A stretch of DNA of 31,797 nt from an uncultured Granulosicoccus sp. (lineage in GTDB: Bacteria; Pseudomonadota; Gammaproteobacteria; Granulosicoccales; Granulosicoccaceae): positions 1 to 31,797 of the forward strand of contig CALDSR010000009.1 of the NCBI GenBank assembly GCA_937924505.1, written 5' to 3'. The position numbers and the translations under genes are program-made. Below are positions 1 to 6,906 of the stretch, in pieces. Every line of letters starts with the position of its first letter. Positions within the stretch are counted from its first letter, which is position 1. The notes below the pieces were generated by a model. The model searched no databases, was not told the DNA's origin, and saw only the letters and a program-made list of their open reading frames with translations.

Positions 1-60
1 CGGATGCCTTGTCCAGTCTGCGCTGAACGTGTAGTTAGCTCCGCCGCGAACGCGAATAGT

Positions 61-273
61 TTAGCCTTGCTGGCTACGTGACCACTCGGCTACCGCTTCA
101 GCCATTGTCTTGCCGGAATTCTCCTTCATCCAAGCCATAAAGCTGCGGTTGAATTTGAAATGATCGCCACAACGCGACTTGAAATACCGACGAACATTCT
201 GAGTGGATTTGTATGCTTCGTCGATGTGTGTTGTATCGGTGATCTTGTCGCAGTGCCAATCAAATTTTTCCAT
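61..273 (-). CDS. DUF6434 domain small protein
   Basis: This encodes a 70-residue protein starting with ATG. Its central run (roughly residues 20-66) has the pattern of DUF6434: a Thr-Gln-Asn-Val-Arg-Arg-Phe/Tyr-Phe stretch, then a Gly-Asp-His-Phe-x-Phe block, a Phe-Met-x-Trp-Met segment, and a closing Gly-Lys-Thr-x-x-x-Ala-Val-x-x-Trp. In other bacteria this domain is often fused behind a SAP DNA-binding domain; here it stands alone. The molecular function of the domain is not established. It lies 24 bp downstream of the epimerase-like gene on the same strand, so the two may be co-transcribed. No convincing Shine-Dalgarno sequence precedes the ATG, which fits read-through from the upstream gene. 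The family call is from memory of the motif pattern, and I infer nothing about its job. Confidence 0.75.
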   Translation of the reverse strand: MEKFDWHCDKITDTTHIDEAYKSTQNVRRYFKSRCGDHFKFNRSFMAWMKENSGKTMAEAVAEWSRSQQG

Positions 274-297
274 GGGATTCTTGACTCTTGAAATTAA

Positions 298-1224
298 TCA
301 ATAGTACTTTTTGTAAGTACGTCCGGTTCTTTGATAGCTGTGGAAAGCGATCGTGTCAGCCAGTCCCTCGTTGATACTGTATTTTTCATCATAACCCAAC
401 TGTTGGCGAATTTTTTCGGAGCTGACGTGAAAATGCTGCTGCCAGTTCAGTGTTTCGTCGGCAGTGCTTTTTGCGACGGTCTGTCCCTGCCATCCGCATA
501 CTGATGCGATTTTTTGAATCCACTGTTGAGTCGTGAACGCCTCTTCCTCCGCGACATTAAATATGTTTACACCAGGCAGGCTCGCTTGTACCGCGAGATA
601 AATGGCGTGAGCGACGTTCTTGTGAAAGCTGCGTGAAAATAACCAGTCGCGTTCTCCGGGCTGGATCACTATTTCCGTGTCACCGTCCAGCATACGATCC
701 AGGTATTGCGAGACACGTGTTGTGTCTGGCCAGCCGTAGATAGCTGGCAATCGCAATATACAAACGTTGTTCAGCTGCTCGGTGTAACTGAATTCAATCG
801 AGAGCTTGTCATACGCCAATCCTTCAGGGCCAAGTTGCGTTCTTAGCGGCATGTCTTCCGTTATTGGGTATTGCTGTAATGACGCGATTTCGGTTCTGTG
901 GAGGTTTGCGTATGCCGCGTAAACATCGATGCTCGAAAGTGCTATGACTGGAATGGTAATTCCGAGGGTTGTTAACGCAGTTGTCAGCAATGCGGCGTCC
1001 TCTTGCGTGAAAGGAATCATATAGACAATGACATCGGGTTTTACTTGTCGAAGCAGATCCTGTAGCGAACCCTTATCGCGCCGATCGGCAATATGTGCTC
1101 TTTCGCAAAGGACCTGTTGCCCGGTACGAGTCATCGTTTGCACATCGAAAATTCCATTCTCGAATAGCTCGCGAATCAGATGTGGGCCCAACAGCGCGGT
1201 ACCGCCAATGATTAATACTCTCAA
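298..1224 (-). CDS. NAD-dependent epimerase/dehydratase family (atypical SDR)
   Basis: This is a 308-residue Rossmann-fold protein of the extended/atypical short-chain dehydrogenase group. The N-terminus reads as a first beta strand followed by a glycine-rich loop (Gly7-Gly8 ... Gly13), the dinucleotide site. A conserved Pro-Ala-Ile-Tyr-Gly block near residue 160 and a Phe-Asn-Val-Ala segment near 223 are typical of epimerase-like SDRs. The active-site Tyr-x-x-x-Lys is not intact: Tyr and Lys are separated by a single residue (Tyr-Asp-Lys, about residue 138). It may therefore be a non-catalytic or RNA-binding-type atypical SDR rather than a sugar epimerase. The start codon is TTG, the only start that keeps the glycine loop at the N-terminus. 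The substrate cannot be named. It is the first gene of a likely two-gene unit with the DUF6434 gene. Confidence 0.8.
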   Translation of the reverse strand: MRVLIIGGTALLGPHLIRELFENGIFDVQTMTRTGQQVLCERAHIADRRDKGSLQDLLRQVKPDVIVYMIPFTQEDAALLTTALTTLGITIPVIALSSIDVYAAYANLHRTEIASLQQYPITEDMPLRTQLGPEGLAYDKLSIEFSYTEQLNNVCILRLPAIYGWPDTTRVSQYLDRMLDGDTEIVIQPGERDWLFSRSFHKNVAHAIYLAVQASLPGVNIFNVAEEEAFTTQQWIQKIASVCGWQGQTVAKSTADETLNWQQHFHVSSEKIRQQLGYDEKYSINEGLADTIAFHSYQRTGRTYKKYY

Positions 1225-1721
1225 ATCAGTTCCAGTGCTAAACGTGATGACCGGTAAAGGCTATCATCATCGCCAATTATCTTGAATTGTCACGCCATCG
1301 GAAGGCAACGTGAAAGTTTTCGGGTGAATTATATGTATTAACCTAGAGTTGATAGCACACGGTACTGTTCGATCAGATAGAGGTCGGCGGAATTTGATTC
1401 AGTCAGAAACGGTATATCAGATCTTATTGTGTTGAAGGTCCGGCGTTGGAATAAATCTGTCAACTTTATGGGTGAAAAATATTACCGCAAGTGCCCAGTT
1501 AGAGGTGGAGCATCGCGTTCAATTCATGGAGCAATAATTAATTCAGTAAAATGTCAGGATAAGCAGCTAACAAGCACTTTCAAACCGGCGCAGTACGCGG
1601 CGTCGATTTGTATGCAGCTTGCAAGTTCGCTATCATCGCACGCAAACCCCCGCCGCAAACAGCGCGAAGTGGACGTCAGGAAAAATAGGGATCTTGTCAG
1701 AAAAACAAAGGAGAAAAAAAT
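1225..1721. other. Gene-poor 0.5 kb interval before an AT-rich orphan gene
   Basis: No convincing coding region is present. A plus-strand open frame from a GTG at 1429 to 1725 exists, but its composition is irregular, it has no ribosome site, and it runs through a stem-loop, so I do not call it. The interval holds an attC-like imperfect hairpin at 1565-1631 and, just before 1722, a purine-rich stretch with a good ribosome binding site. It presumably contains the promoters of both the minus-strand epimerase gene and the plus-strand orphan gene, but I could not pick out convincing -35/-10 pairs. Confidence 0.5.
1565..1631. repeat. Imperfect long hairpin resembling a degenerate integron attC site
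   Basis: The outer boxes are AGCTAAC (1565-1571) and GTTCGCT (1625-1631), complementary at six of seven positions. Inside them, CAAGC at 1571-1575 pairs perfectly with GCTTG at 1617-1621. A central arm then pairs 1581-1591 with 1600-1610, with one mismatch and one G-T wobble. The nested bulged-arm layout and the 67 bp length resemble attC recombination sites. However, the outer boxes depart from the RYYYAAC and GTTRRRY consensus at one and two positions respectively. It could equally be an unrelated structured RNA or a decayed repeat. What is seen is the hairpin; the attC reading is an inference with low support. Confidence 0.3.
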
Positions 1722-2084
1722 ATGAAAGTAGATAATGATTTACTTGCATTCGCCGAGGAAATCTTGGATGAAATGATTCAAGCTGAGAGTACTGATGAGG
1801 GAGACTATGAATTATTTGTTAAGCATTTCGATAAAGTAGATGATTTTGGACCAACTAGATTTAAGAAAGAGATGCATTGTATCCGTGAGGATCTAGGAGA
1901 TTACAAAAGCAGGGAATATCTCGGTGCACTTAAAGGTCATGTAGATCCTGACTACCCCGATAAACATCCTGAACATGTAAGATTTAATTGGCGTGGGATA
2001 TTCGAAAAAAATGAAACACTGATTACTTTGGGAATATTTAAAAAAGAAGGAAAATTTGTTGTCAGGGAAATAATGTACCGGTGA
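1722..2084 (+). CDS. AT-rich hypothetical protein
   Basis: This encodes a 120-residue acidic, soluble protein that I do not recognise. It starts with ATG behind a strong AAAGGAG ribosome site at 1707-1713. No signal peptide or membrane segment is visible. The first 30 residues are acidic and probably helical; the C-terminal 40 residues read as alternating beta strands ending in Arg-Glu-Ile-Met-Tyr-Arg. The DNA is visibly more AT-rich than its neighbours and its codon choice differs (many AAA, GAT, TTT and ATA codons), which suggests acquisition from another genome. It stands alone between the epimerase gene and the MipA-like gene, downstream of the attC-like hairpin, so an integron-cassette or phage-island origin is possible but unproven. 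The codon pattern and ribosome site make it a real gene. Confidence 0.7.
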   Translation: MKVDNDLLAFAEEILDEMIQAESTDEGDYELFVKHFDKVDDFGPTRFKKEMHCIREDLGDYKSREYLGALKGHVDPDYPDKHPEHVRFNWRGIFEKNETLITLGIFKKEGKFVVREIMYR

Positions 2085-2280
2085 ATATGCTTAGCAAGCT
2101 GCGGCTGACGATGGCACTAGATTGTAAAAAAGAGACTGATTGCAATTATGCTGATTGGATCTTTGTTGAATATTGAGTCGCGTCATTAACATAAGAAAGT
2201 AAGTTAATCAGCTTGTGCCAGCAAGACAGATAAAAAGTGATTGTTATATTCGAAATTTTTCTACAGCCTCGTTAGGCGTT

Positions 2281-3108
2281 CTAGAATACGTAAATAATTC
2301 CGACGCCTACTTCGGCTTCAAAGTTGTTGCGAGTGATGGGGCTATCCTGGATGTCGCTACTATAGCCTTCATAGACTGCCTCGCCGAAAATCTGCAAATT
2401 TTTGTTTATATACTGGCGATAGTTGTAGTTGAACCCAACGGAGCGAAATCCTCCGCTAAGATTGGTCTCATCCAGTCCCGATTCGACTGACTGATCTGCA
2501 TCTATACCAAAATCTTTATTGGCAAAATCGCTATCATGAAAAACTAATGCGATAGCAATTTCATGACCGGTTCCATTGTTCTGATTGCCGAAACGGCGAC
2601 CGGCCCCAAAAAGACCAAGACTTCCGTTATCACTAATTACAACTCTTCCATCCAGCCAATAACGCCAATTGTCATTGAAGGCACGGCGTGCTTGTAAGAC
2701 TAGTTCGGTACTCTCGTCTTGATCTCCGAGGCCATCCAAACGTCCGTCATCTGAATCACTTTCTTCACGGCCCTCATCGAAGGCCAGGGTGGCTTCCAAT
2801 AGCCACGTACCAGAACGAAGGCCACGCCATCCTAGCGCCTCACCCGCCCAGAAGAATATATTATGGCCTCTGCGCCATTGTAAAGCACCAGCAGGATCAA
2901 CTTCGAAGCCGAATTCATCGGACCCTTCGTAAGCAGATTCGTATTCAATCCCTAGGCCCAGTCCTAAGCCCCAGCCATCTTTGCCTCTGGTAAAGTCGTC
3001 AACCGAAGGTAAAGGTACCAAAGCTGTATTTCCGTCTTCGGCTGTTGCTGTGTGAAAGAACGAGCCATGGATGAGCATTACCAACAGTAGGCCCATAGTG
3101 TTTTTCAT
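2281..3108 (-). CDS. MipA/OmpV family outer-membrane protein
   Basis: This encodes a 275-residue protein with a cleavable signal peptide (hydrophobic residues 4-21, Ala-x-Ala type cleavage near residue 23). The rest is rich in alternating aromatic and Gly/Asp/Asn residues, as expected for an outer-membrane beta-barrel, and it ends in Phe, the usual barrel C-terminal signature. The Gly-Leu-Gly-Leu-Gly start followed by Glu-Tyr-x-x-x-Tyr-x-Gly-Ser-Asp matches MipA/OmpV proteins, which scaffold murein-processing enzymes or act as porin-like barrels. Length is near the family norm of about 250-280. An AGAGG ribosome site lies about seven bases before the ATG. The upstream region has two inverted repeats that may be regulatory. 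Substrate and partners are unknown. Confidence 0.8.
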   Translation of the reverse strand: MKNTMGLLLVMLIHGSFFHTATAEDGNTALVPLPSVDDFTRGKDGWGLGLGLGIEYESAYEGSDEFGFEVDPAGALQWRRGHNIFFWAGEALGWRGLRSGTWLLEATLAFDEGREESDSDDGRLDGLGDQDESTELVLQARRAFNDNWRYWLDGRVVISDNGSLGLFGAGRRFGNQNNGTGHEIAIALVFHDSDFANKDFGIDADQSVESGLDETNLSGGFRSVGFNYNYRQYINKNLQIFGEAVYEGYSSDIQDSPITRNNFEAEVGVGIIYVF

Positions 3109-3224
3109 ATGATTACCTCTGCGGAAGTGATGAGGCAGAATGCCATCGTGAAAAGTATGACGGTCTCATACATAAATCGTAGAATACCGCCTATCAAGCC
3201 AGTCCGGATCGACGAATTATGCGA

Positions 3225-3258
3225 TGACTGCCTTATGTTGTTAGCCACAAGGCAGTCA
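3225..3258. promoter_or_regulatory. 10-bp perfect inverted repeat upstream of the MipA-like gene
   Basis: TGACTGCCTT at 3225-3234 and AAGGCAGTCA at 3249-3258 form a perfect 10-bp inverted repeat with a 14-base loop; two further outer pairs form after a mismatch and a wobble. There is no T run on either side, so a rho-independent terminator is unlikely. It lies about 120 bp upstream of the minus-strand MipA-like start, which suits an operator or a structured leader. A second short palindrome, GGCA-gaa-TGCC, sits nearer the gene, around 3131. Function is inferred only from position. Confidence 0.35.
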
Positions 3259-3304
3259 CTGCAGAAACAGCGGAGTCCAGAGACATTATAGCTAAAGAAA
3301 TGAA

Positions 3305-3496
3305 ATGAAAAAATTGGAGAACATTAGAAATTTAATCCCACTTTGATATGCGTAACGAGTTTGGGCAGAGGAGCTGCTGTCTGGACTGTTTAACTTAAGC
3401 GAAGTGCAAGAGGTACTGGGCTCTTGGTACCGCGACCGGAGTGAGGACGAAGCAAACGTCTGTTTGAGAGAATGTCTTACACGGTCTACCAAGTGA
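3305..3496 (+). pseudogene. Possible decayed small reading frame with two in-frame stops
   Basis: An ATG at 3305 opens 13 codons (beginning Met-Lys-Lys-Leu-Glu-Asn) and meets TGA at 3344, then TAA at 3353. The same frame then stays open for 46 codons to TGA at 3494. That distal part reads like protein, with an amphipathic stretch around Leu-Ser-Glu-Val-Gln-Glu-Val-Leu-Gly-Ser-Trp-Tyr. It could be the remnant of a small gene inactivated by point stops, or chance. I do not recognise the family and there is no good ribosome site. Confidence 0.2.
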
Positions 3497-3525
3497 AGTA
3501 CCAACTTTTAAAACTTGGCAACTCA

Positions 3526-3837
3526 CTAAAGATCCCTACGCTTTTTATGAGCAGCGGCACAATCCTGTAAAGCACGCGCGGCATTAACACTCAGCGGCAA
3601 TTGAGCCGCCCATTCAACATCAGCGCGGGTAACGCCAACATCCTTGAGCAGGGCTTCGTCAAGACTCAACAGATGCTTGAATGCATCTCGAGACTCACGG
3701 CGTCGCTGTAAGGTGTTCAGATAGTCTTTCAGCCGAGCAGTTATGGTCGTTAGTGACCACGAGGGTGCAGGTTGACAAGCTGATTGCACAGTTATGAGGG
3801 GTAAATCCTGGTCGGAGCTGGGGCATTGGGCATTCAT
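3526..3837 (-). CDS. DUF1127 domain protein (YjiS-like)
   Basis: This encodes a 103-residue protein whose C-terminal half carries a DUF1127 motif: Arg-Arg-x-Ser-Arg-x-x-x-x-x-Leu-Leu, then Leu-Leu-Lys-Asp-Val-Gly-Val-Thr-Arg-Ala-Asp-Val near residues 65-78. DUF1127 proteins are short and Arg-rich and are often induced under stress; some have been proposed to bind RNA or influence phosphate and RNA metabolism. The N-terminal 35 residues, with two Cys, are not part of the domain. A good AGGAGA ribosome site precedes the ATG. It is transcribed divergently from the LysR-type regulator with about 120 bp between them. That arrangement usually means the regulator controls both its own gene and its neighbour, which is inference here. 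Confidence 0.85.
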   Translation of the reverse strand: MNAQCPSSDQDLPLITVQSACQPAPSWSLTTITARLKDYLNTLQRRRESRDAFKHLLSLDEALLKDVGVTRADVEWAAQLPLSVNAARALQDCAAAHKKRRDL

Positions 3838-3906
3838 GAAAATCTCCTGATAGCTGGACGGTAAGTTCGGTACCGTGGGTAGACTTTGCGGCTGAATGGT
3901 GATTAA

Positions 3907-3948
3907 ATCAAACGAATAGATTTGATCTTATCGTTCAATTAATTTGAA
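3907..3948. promoter_or_regulatory. Inverted repeats in the DUF1127/LysR divergent promoter
   Basis: Two dyads sit just before the LysR gene. ATCAAA (3907-3912) and TTTGAT (3921-3926) form a 6-bp inverted repeat with an 8-base spacer. TTCAA (3934-3938) and TTGAA (3944-3948) form a 5-bp repeat that abuts the ribosome site. LysR-type regulators bind imperfect AT-rich dyads in divergent promoters, so these are candidate operator sites. The second overlaps the translation start region, which would suit autoregulation. Confidence 0.4.
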
Positions 3949-3959
3949 AGGAGGGTTTT

Positions 3960-4844
3960 ATGGGAACCGCATTGGAAGCACAAATGCCCCTGTTGGAGCT
4001 TGATCTTCTGCGTACGCTTGTAGCTATCGCCGAGACGGGCAATTTCTCGGCAGCGGCTGCCTCGGTCTACCGCACACCTTCCGCTGTTTCGATGCAGGTA
4101 AAGAAAATCGAAGAGCTGGTCGGGCGACCCGTTTTCACCCGTGATTCCCGATCGGTCACCGTAACGCCAGAAGGTGAATTGCTACTCGAGCATGGTCGCC
4201 GTCTTTTGAACATGAACCAGGAAATCATGCAGCGCTTCATGATGCCGGATGTCGCGGGCGTTGTTCGCCTGGGTGCGACTGACGATGTGGCCGAACGTTA
4301 CCTGCCGGAAGTGCTAAGACGCTTTGCTACAACGCATTGTTGCGTCACGATCGATGTTGTCGTTGATTCTTCTGCGCAGCTCAAACAACGTGTGCGTAAG
4401 GGAGAACTGGATTTGACGCTGGTTACCTGTAATCCAAAAACGAAACTTAAATCAGATATGGAAATCGTTTTTCGCGAACGACTGACATGGGCAGGTGCGC
4501 GTAATGGTATCGCCTGTGAAAAGACGCCTTTACCGATTTCCGTTTGGGAGGAGGGTTGTTCCTGGCGCGATGCTGCACTCGATGGCCTTCACTCTAAGGG
4601 GGTCGATTATCGTATCGCTTTCATGAGCGCGCATATTTCGGGTCAGCGCGCGGCTGTTCTTGCAGATCTTGCGGTCGCACCTATACCCGCCTCTTGTTGT
4701 GTCAATGGCATTATTGAACTAACCGGTAAAACAGACTTACCGGTGCTGGATGAATATGCCATGGCGATGATTGTTGCCAAGAAGCCTAGCGCTGCGGCAA
4801 AAGCCGCTGCACAGCATCTACGTGAGAGTCTGACGGTTCACTGA
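3960..4844 (+). CDS. LysR-family transcriptional regulator
   Basis: This encodes a 294-residue LysR-type regulator. The N-terminal winged helix-turn-helix (about residues 13-72) shows the expected order: Leu-Arg-Thr-Leu-Val-Ala-Ile-Ala-Glu-Thr-Gly-Asn-Phe-Ser, then an Ala-Ala-Ala block, then Ser-Ala-Val-Ser-x-Gln-Val-Lys-Lys-Ile-Glu, then a strand through Arg-Asp-Ser-Arg. Residues from about 95 form the periplasmic-binding-like effector domain. A very strong AAGGAGGG ribosome site ends a few bases before the ATG and supports this start over an ATG eight codons in. The effector is unknown. Divergent orientation to the DUF1127 gene, with dyads between them, suggests that gene as a target. Its end faces the end of selO. 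Confidence 0.93.
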   Translation: MGTALEAQMPLLELDLLRTLVAIAETGNFSAAAASVYRTPSAVSMQVKKIEELVGRPVFTRDSRSVTVTPEGELLLEHGRRLLNMNQEIMQRFMMPDVAGVVRLGATDDVAERYLPEVLRRFATTHCCVTIDVVVDSSAQLKQRVRKGELDLTLVTCNPKTKLKSDMEIVFRERLTWAGARNGIACEKTPLPISVWEEGCSWRDAALDGLHSKGVDYRIAFMSAHISGQRAAVLADLAVAPIPASCCVNGIIELTGKTDLPVLDEYAMAMIVAKKPSAAAKAAAQHLRESLTVH

Positions 4845-4880
4845 GAACGTCAAATGTGCGCGCTGCGAAACCAGTGTCAT

Positions 4881-6335
4881 TCACGTACCGCAAAACGTCT
4901 GCGTAACGAGCTCTGATTCAAGCGGGGCTGCCGCCAGCTCGGAGCCGTCATGCTCGGTATCAAACGGGTTTTCCAATGCCTTGTTGAGTTTTTCAAAAGG
5001 TGTGAAATCACCTTCAATAGCCGCGTTGATCATGGCCTCGACCTGATGATTGCGCGGGATGATGGCAGGATTGCTGGAACGCATCAACTGCTGAGCGCGC
5101 GCCGCATCGTGTGATTCAAGCGACAGACGGTGTTGCCAACGTGAATGCCACGCTCCTAGCGCAGCGCTCTCGGCAAAAATGTCGGTATCCGATTCCTTTC
5201 GATTCGCGAGAGTCCTGAAACTGATTGTGAAATCCAGATTGCCGGCTTCCATGGTTGCAAGTAGATCGTTGATCAGTTCAAGATCATCCTCCAACTCGTC
5301 ATGCAGGCCGAGTTTTGCCCGCATGCGATTCGTGTAGGCAGCAATGAAGTGTTCTGAAAAAGAATTGATCGCCTCCTGAGCCAATTCAATTCCAGCGTCC
5401 TGGTCTTCATGCAGTAGCTCCAGAAGACATTGTGCGAGATTCATCACGTTCCACTGCGCAACACGCGGTTGATTCTGGTACGCATAGCGATTCATCTGAT
5501 CGATCGAGCTGAAAACCTTTGCCGCCTCATAAGTATCCATGAATGCACAAGGGCCGTAGTCAATGGTGTCGCCACTGACTGAGCAATTGTCGGTGTTCAT
5601 GACCCCATGAATGAAGCCGATCGATTGCCAGTGGGCAACGAGCTTTGCCTGAGCGATAACCACATTTTGCAAAAGGGCAAGAGCGGAATTGTCCGAGTCG
5701 GCAGCATCGGGATAGTGACGGGCTATGACATGTTCAGTAAGTGCCTTGATTGCGTCAGTATTTCTACGCGCTGCAAAGTACTGAAACGTACCCACACGAA
5801 CATGACTTCGAGCGACCCGTGTCAATATGGCACCCGGCATGGCAGCTTCGCGAAACACGAACTCACCGGTGCTGACGGCCGCGAGGGAACGCGTTGTTGG
5901 TACGCCTAACATCGCCATCGCTTCGCTGACGACATATTCACGCAACACAGGACCAAGCCAATTGCGTCCGTCACCACCACGCGAAAATGGTGTTCGTCCG
6001 GCGCCCTTGAGCTGTATATCTTGACGATTGCCTTGTATGTCGATGACCTCACCGAGCAGAATTGCCCGGCCATCACCGAGTTGTGGCACCCAGTTACCGA
6101 ACTGATGACCGGCGTAGGCCATTGCGATCGGCTCGGCTCCTTCCGGCACGGTGTTGCCTGCAAGCATGGCGATGCCGCTCTCCGAGGCGAGGGCGTCGGC
6201 ATCAAGACCCAGTGATTGTGCCAATGAAGTATTGAGTCTTATCAGCGCTGGAGAGGCCACCGCAATGGGTGACTGGCGTTCGAAAAAAACCTCTGGCAGG
6301 GCTGCGTAACTATTGCTGAAATTGATTGCTTGCAT
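4881..6335 (-). CDS. selO: Protein adenylyltransferase SelO
   Basis: This encodes a 484-residue SelO/YdiU pseudokinase, which transfers AMP from ATP to Ser, Thr or Tyr of target proteins and is linked to redox stress responses. Family hallmarks are visible: Ala-Gly-His-Gln-Phe-Gly near 75-80, Gln-Leu-Lys-Gly-Ala-Gly with Lys110 in the nucleotide site, Ser-Arg-Gly-Gly-Asp-Gly near 118-123, the His-Gly-Val-Met-Asn-Thr-Asp-Asn block with catalytic Asp249 and Asn250, and Asp-Tyr-Gly-Pro with metal-binding Asp259. Length matches bacterial members. The C-terminus ends Cys-Gly-Thr, where animal SelO has selenocysteine, so this is a cysteine form with an ordinary TGA stop. The GNAT gene ends nine bases upstream, so the two are probably one operon. 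Confidence 0.97.
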   Translation of the reverse strand: MQAINFSNSYAALPEVFFERQSPIAVASPALIRLNTSLAQSLGLDADALASESGIAMLAGNTVPEGAEPIAMAYAGHQFGNWVPQLGDGRAILLGEVIDIQGNRQDIQLKGAGRTPFSRGGDGRNWLGPVLREYVVSEAMAMLGVPTTRSLAAVSTGEFVFREAAMPGAILTRVARSHVRVGTFQYFAARRNTDAIKALTEHVIARHYPDAADSDNSALALLQNVVIAQAKLVAHWQSIGFIHGVMNTDNCSVSGDTIDYGPCAFMDTYEAAKVFSSIDQMNRYAYQNQPRVAQWNVMNLAQCLLELLHEDQDAGIELAQEAINSFSEHFIAAYTNRMRAKLGLHDELEDDLELINDLLATMEAGNLDFTISFRTLANRKESDTDIFAESAALGAWHSRWQHRLSLESHDAARAQQLMRSSNPAIIPRNHQVEAMINAAIEGDFTPFEKLNKALENPFDTEHDGSELAAAPLESELVTQTFCGT

Positions 6336-6344
6336 CGGCCTAGC

Positions 6345-6809
6345 TTAACCAGCGTTGTCAGCCAGTGCACAGGATTTTCGCAAAAACCATCGTTGGTGAC
6401 CCTCGGGTAACTGACCGGGCAAATTGTCGAGACGCCCAAACTCGTGATACCCGAGTGACAGATAAAAGCGTCTGGCCCCGGCACTCGACGTATCAAGCCA
6501 GATTCCATGGCAATTGACGCTGCGAGCAACGTGTTCAGCCTCTATCATCAGGCGGGTTCCGATCCCACTGCGTCGAAGTGAATCATCCACCCAAAGGCTT
6601 TTAATCAATAACCAGCCATAGCTGCAATGGGCCGCCAGGCCACCGACCAGCTGCTTGTTATCGTCGTGTGCCGCGAGTACCACGGACGCATTTTGCGCTT
6701 GTGCTTGCGCTTTACGCAGTGTTTCGCGCAGCCGGGTTTCAATTTCAATGCCGAGCTTATTTGCCGATTCTGGTGAAATCCTGCTGATTGTGACTGCTGT
6801 ATCGGGCAT
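6345..6809 (-). CDS. GNAT-family N-acetyltransferase
   Basis: This encodes a GNAT acetyltransferase of about 154 residues. The acetyl-CoA binding motif is clear: a beta strand (Leu-Leu-Ile-Lys-Ser-Leu-Trp-Val) followed by Arg-Arg-Ser-Gly-Ile-Gly-Thr-Arg-Leu around residues 79-87. The later Ala-Arg-Arg-Phe-Tyr-x-x-x-Gly-Tyr segment (motif B) is also present. I choose the ATG at 6809 because AGGTGA sits at good spacing before it; an upstream TTG at 6827 would add six residues. The substrate is unknown and may be a small molecule or an N-terminus. It precedes selO with nine bases between, implying co-transcription, and faces away from the glutaredoxin gene across a short divergent region. Confidence 0.9.
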   Translation of the reverse strand: MPDTAVTISRISPESANKLGIEIETRLRETLRKAQAQAQNASVVLAAHDDNKQLVGGLAAHCSYGWLLIKSLWVDDSLRRSGIGTRLMIEAEHVARSVNCHGIWLDTSSAGARRFYLSLGYHEFGRLDNLPGQLPEGHQRWFLRKSCALADNAG

Positions 6810-6906
6810 GTCTTCACCTGAATTCAAGGTTGATTTATTGCTAAAATACGGAACTCGGCAGTTTATTTGTGTTCGAACTCAGCTTCGTCATTGAAAAAAT
6901 CTACCT

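Larger units (their letters stand above)
3109..3525. other. Interval between the MipA-like and DUF1127 genes: no intact gene
   Basis: This 0.4 kb stretch has no gene I can support. It holds the 5' region of the MipA-like gene with its inverted repeats, and a small decayed plus-strand reading frame near 3305-3496. Short open frames on both strands here overlap the palindromes, lack ribosome sites and have irregular composition. Confidence 0.5.

Noticed and set aside
1..60. Minus-strand codons that read like the edge of another protein
   Set aside because: Too short, without a start codon or recognisable motif; two frames look equally protein-like.
1429..1725. Plus-strand 98-codon open frame
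   Set aside because: GTG start without a ribosome site, irregular composition, and it runs through the attC-like hairpin; its 3' end is the ribosome site of the next gene.
2271..2277. GTTAGGC as the end box of a second attC site
   Set aside because: It fits the GTTRRRY core, but no matching RYYYAAC partner or nested hairpin is found in the preceding 150 bases.
3109..3291. 60-codon plus-strand frame upstream of the MipA-like gene
   Set aside because: It covers the palindromic upstream region, has no ribosome site and no protein-like pattern.
4881..4883. TGA at the end of selO as a selenocysteine codon
   Set aside because: The protein already has Cys in the expected C-terminal position and no selenocysteine element is apparent; it is an ordinary stop.
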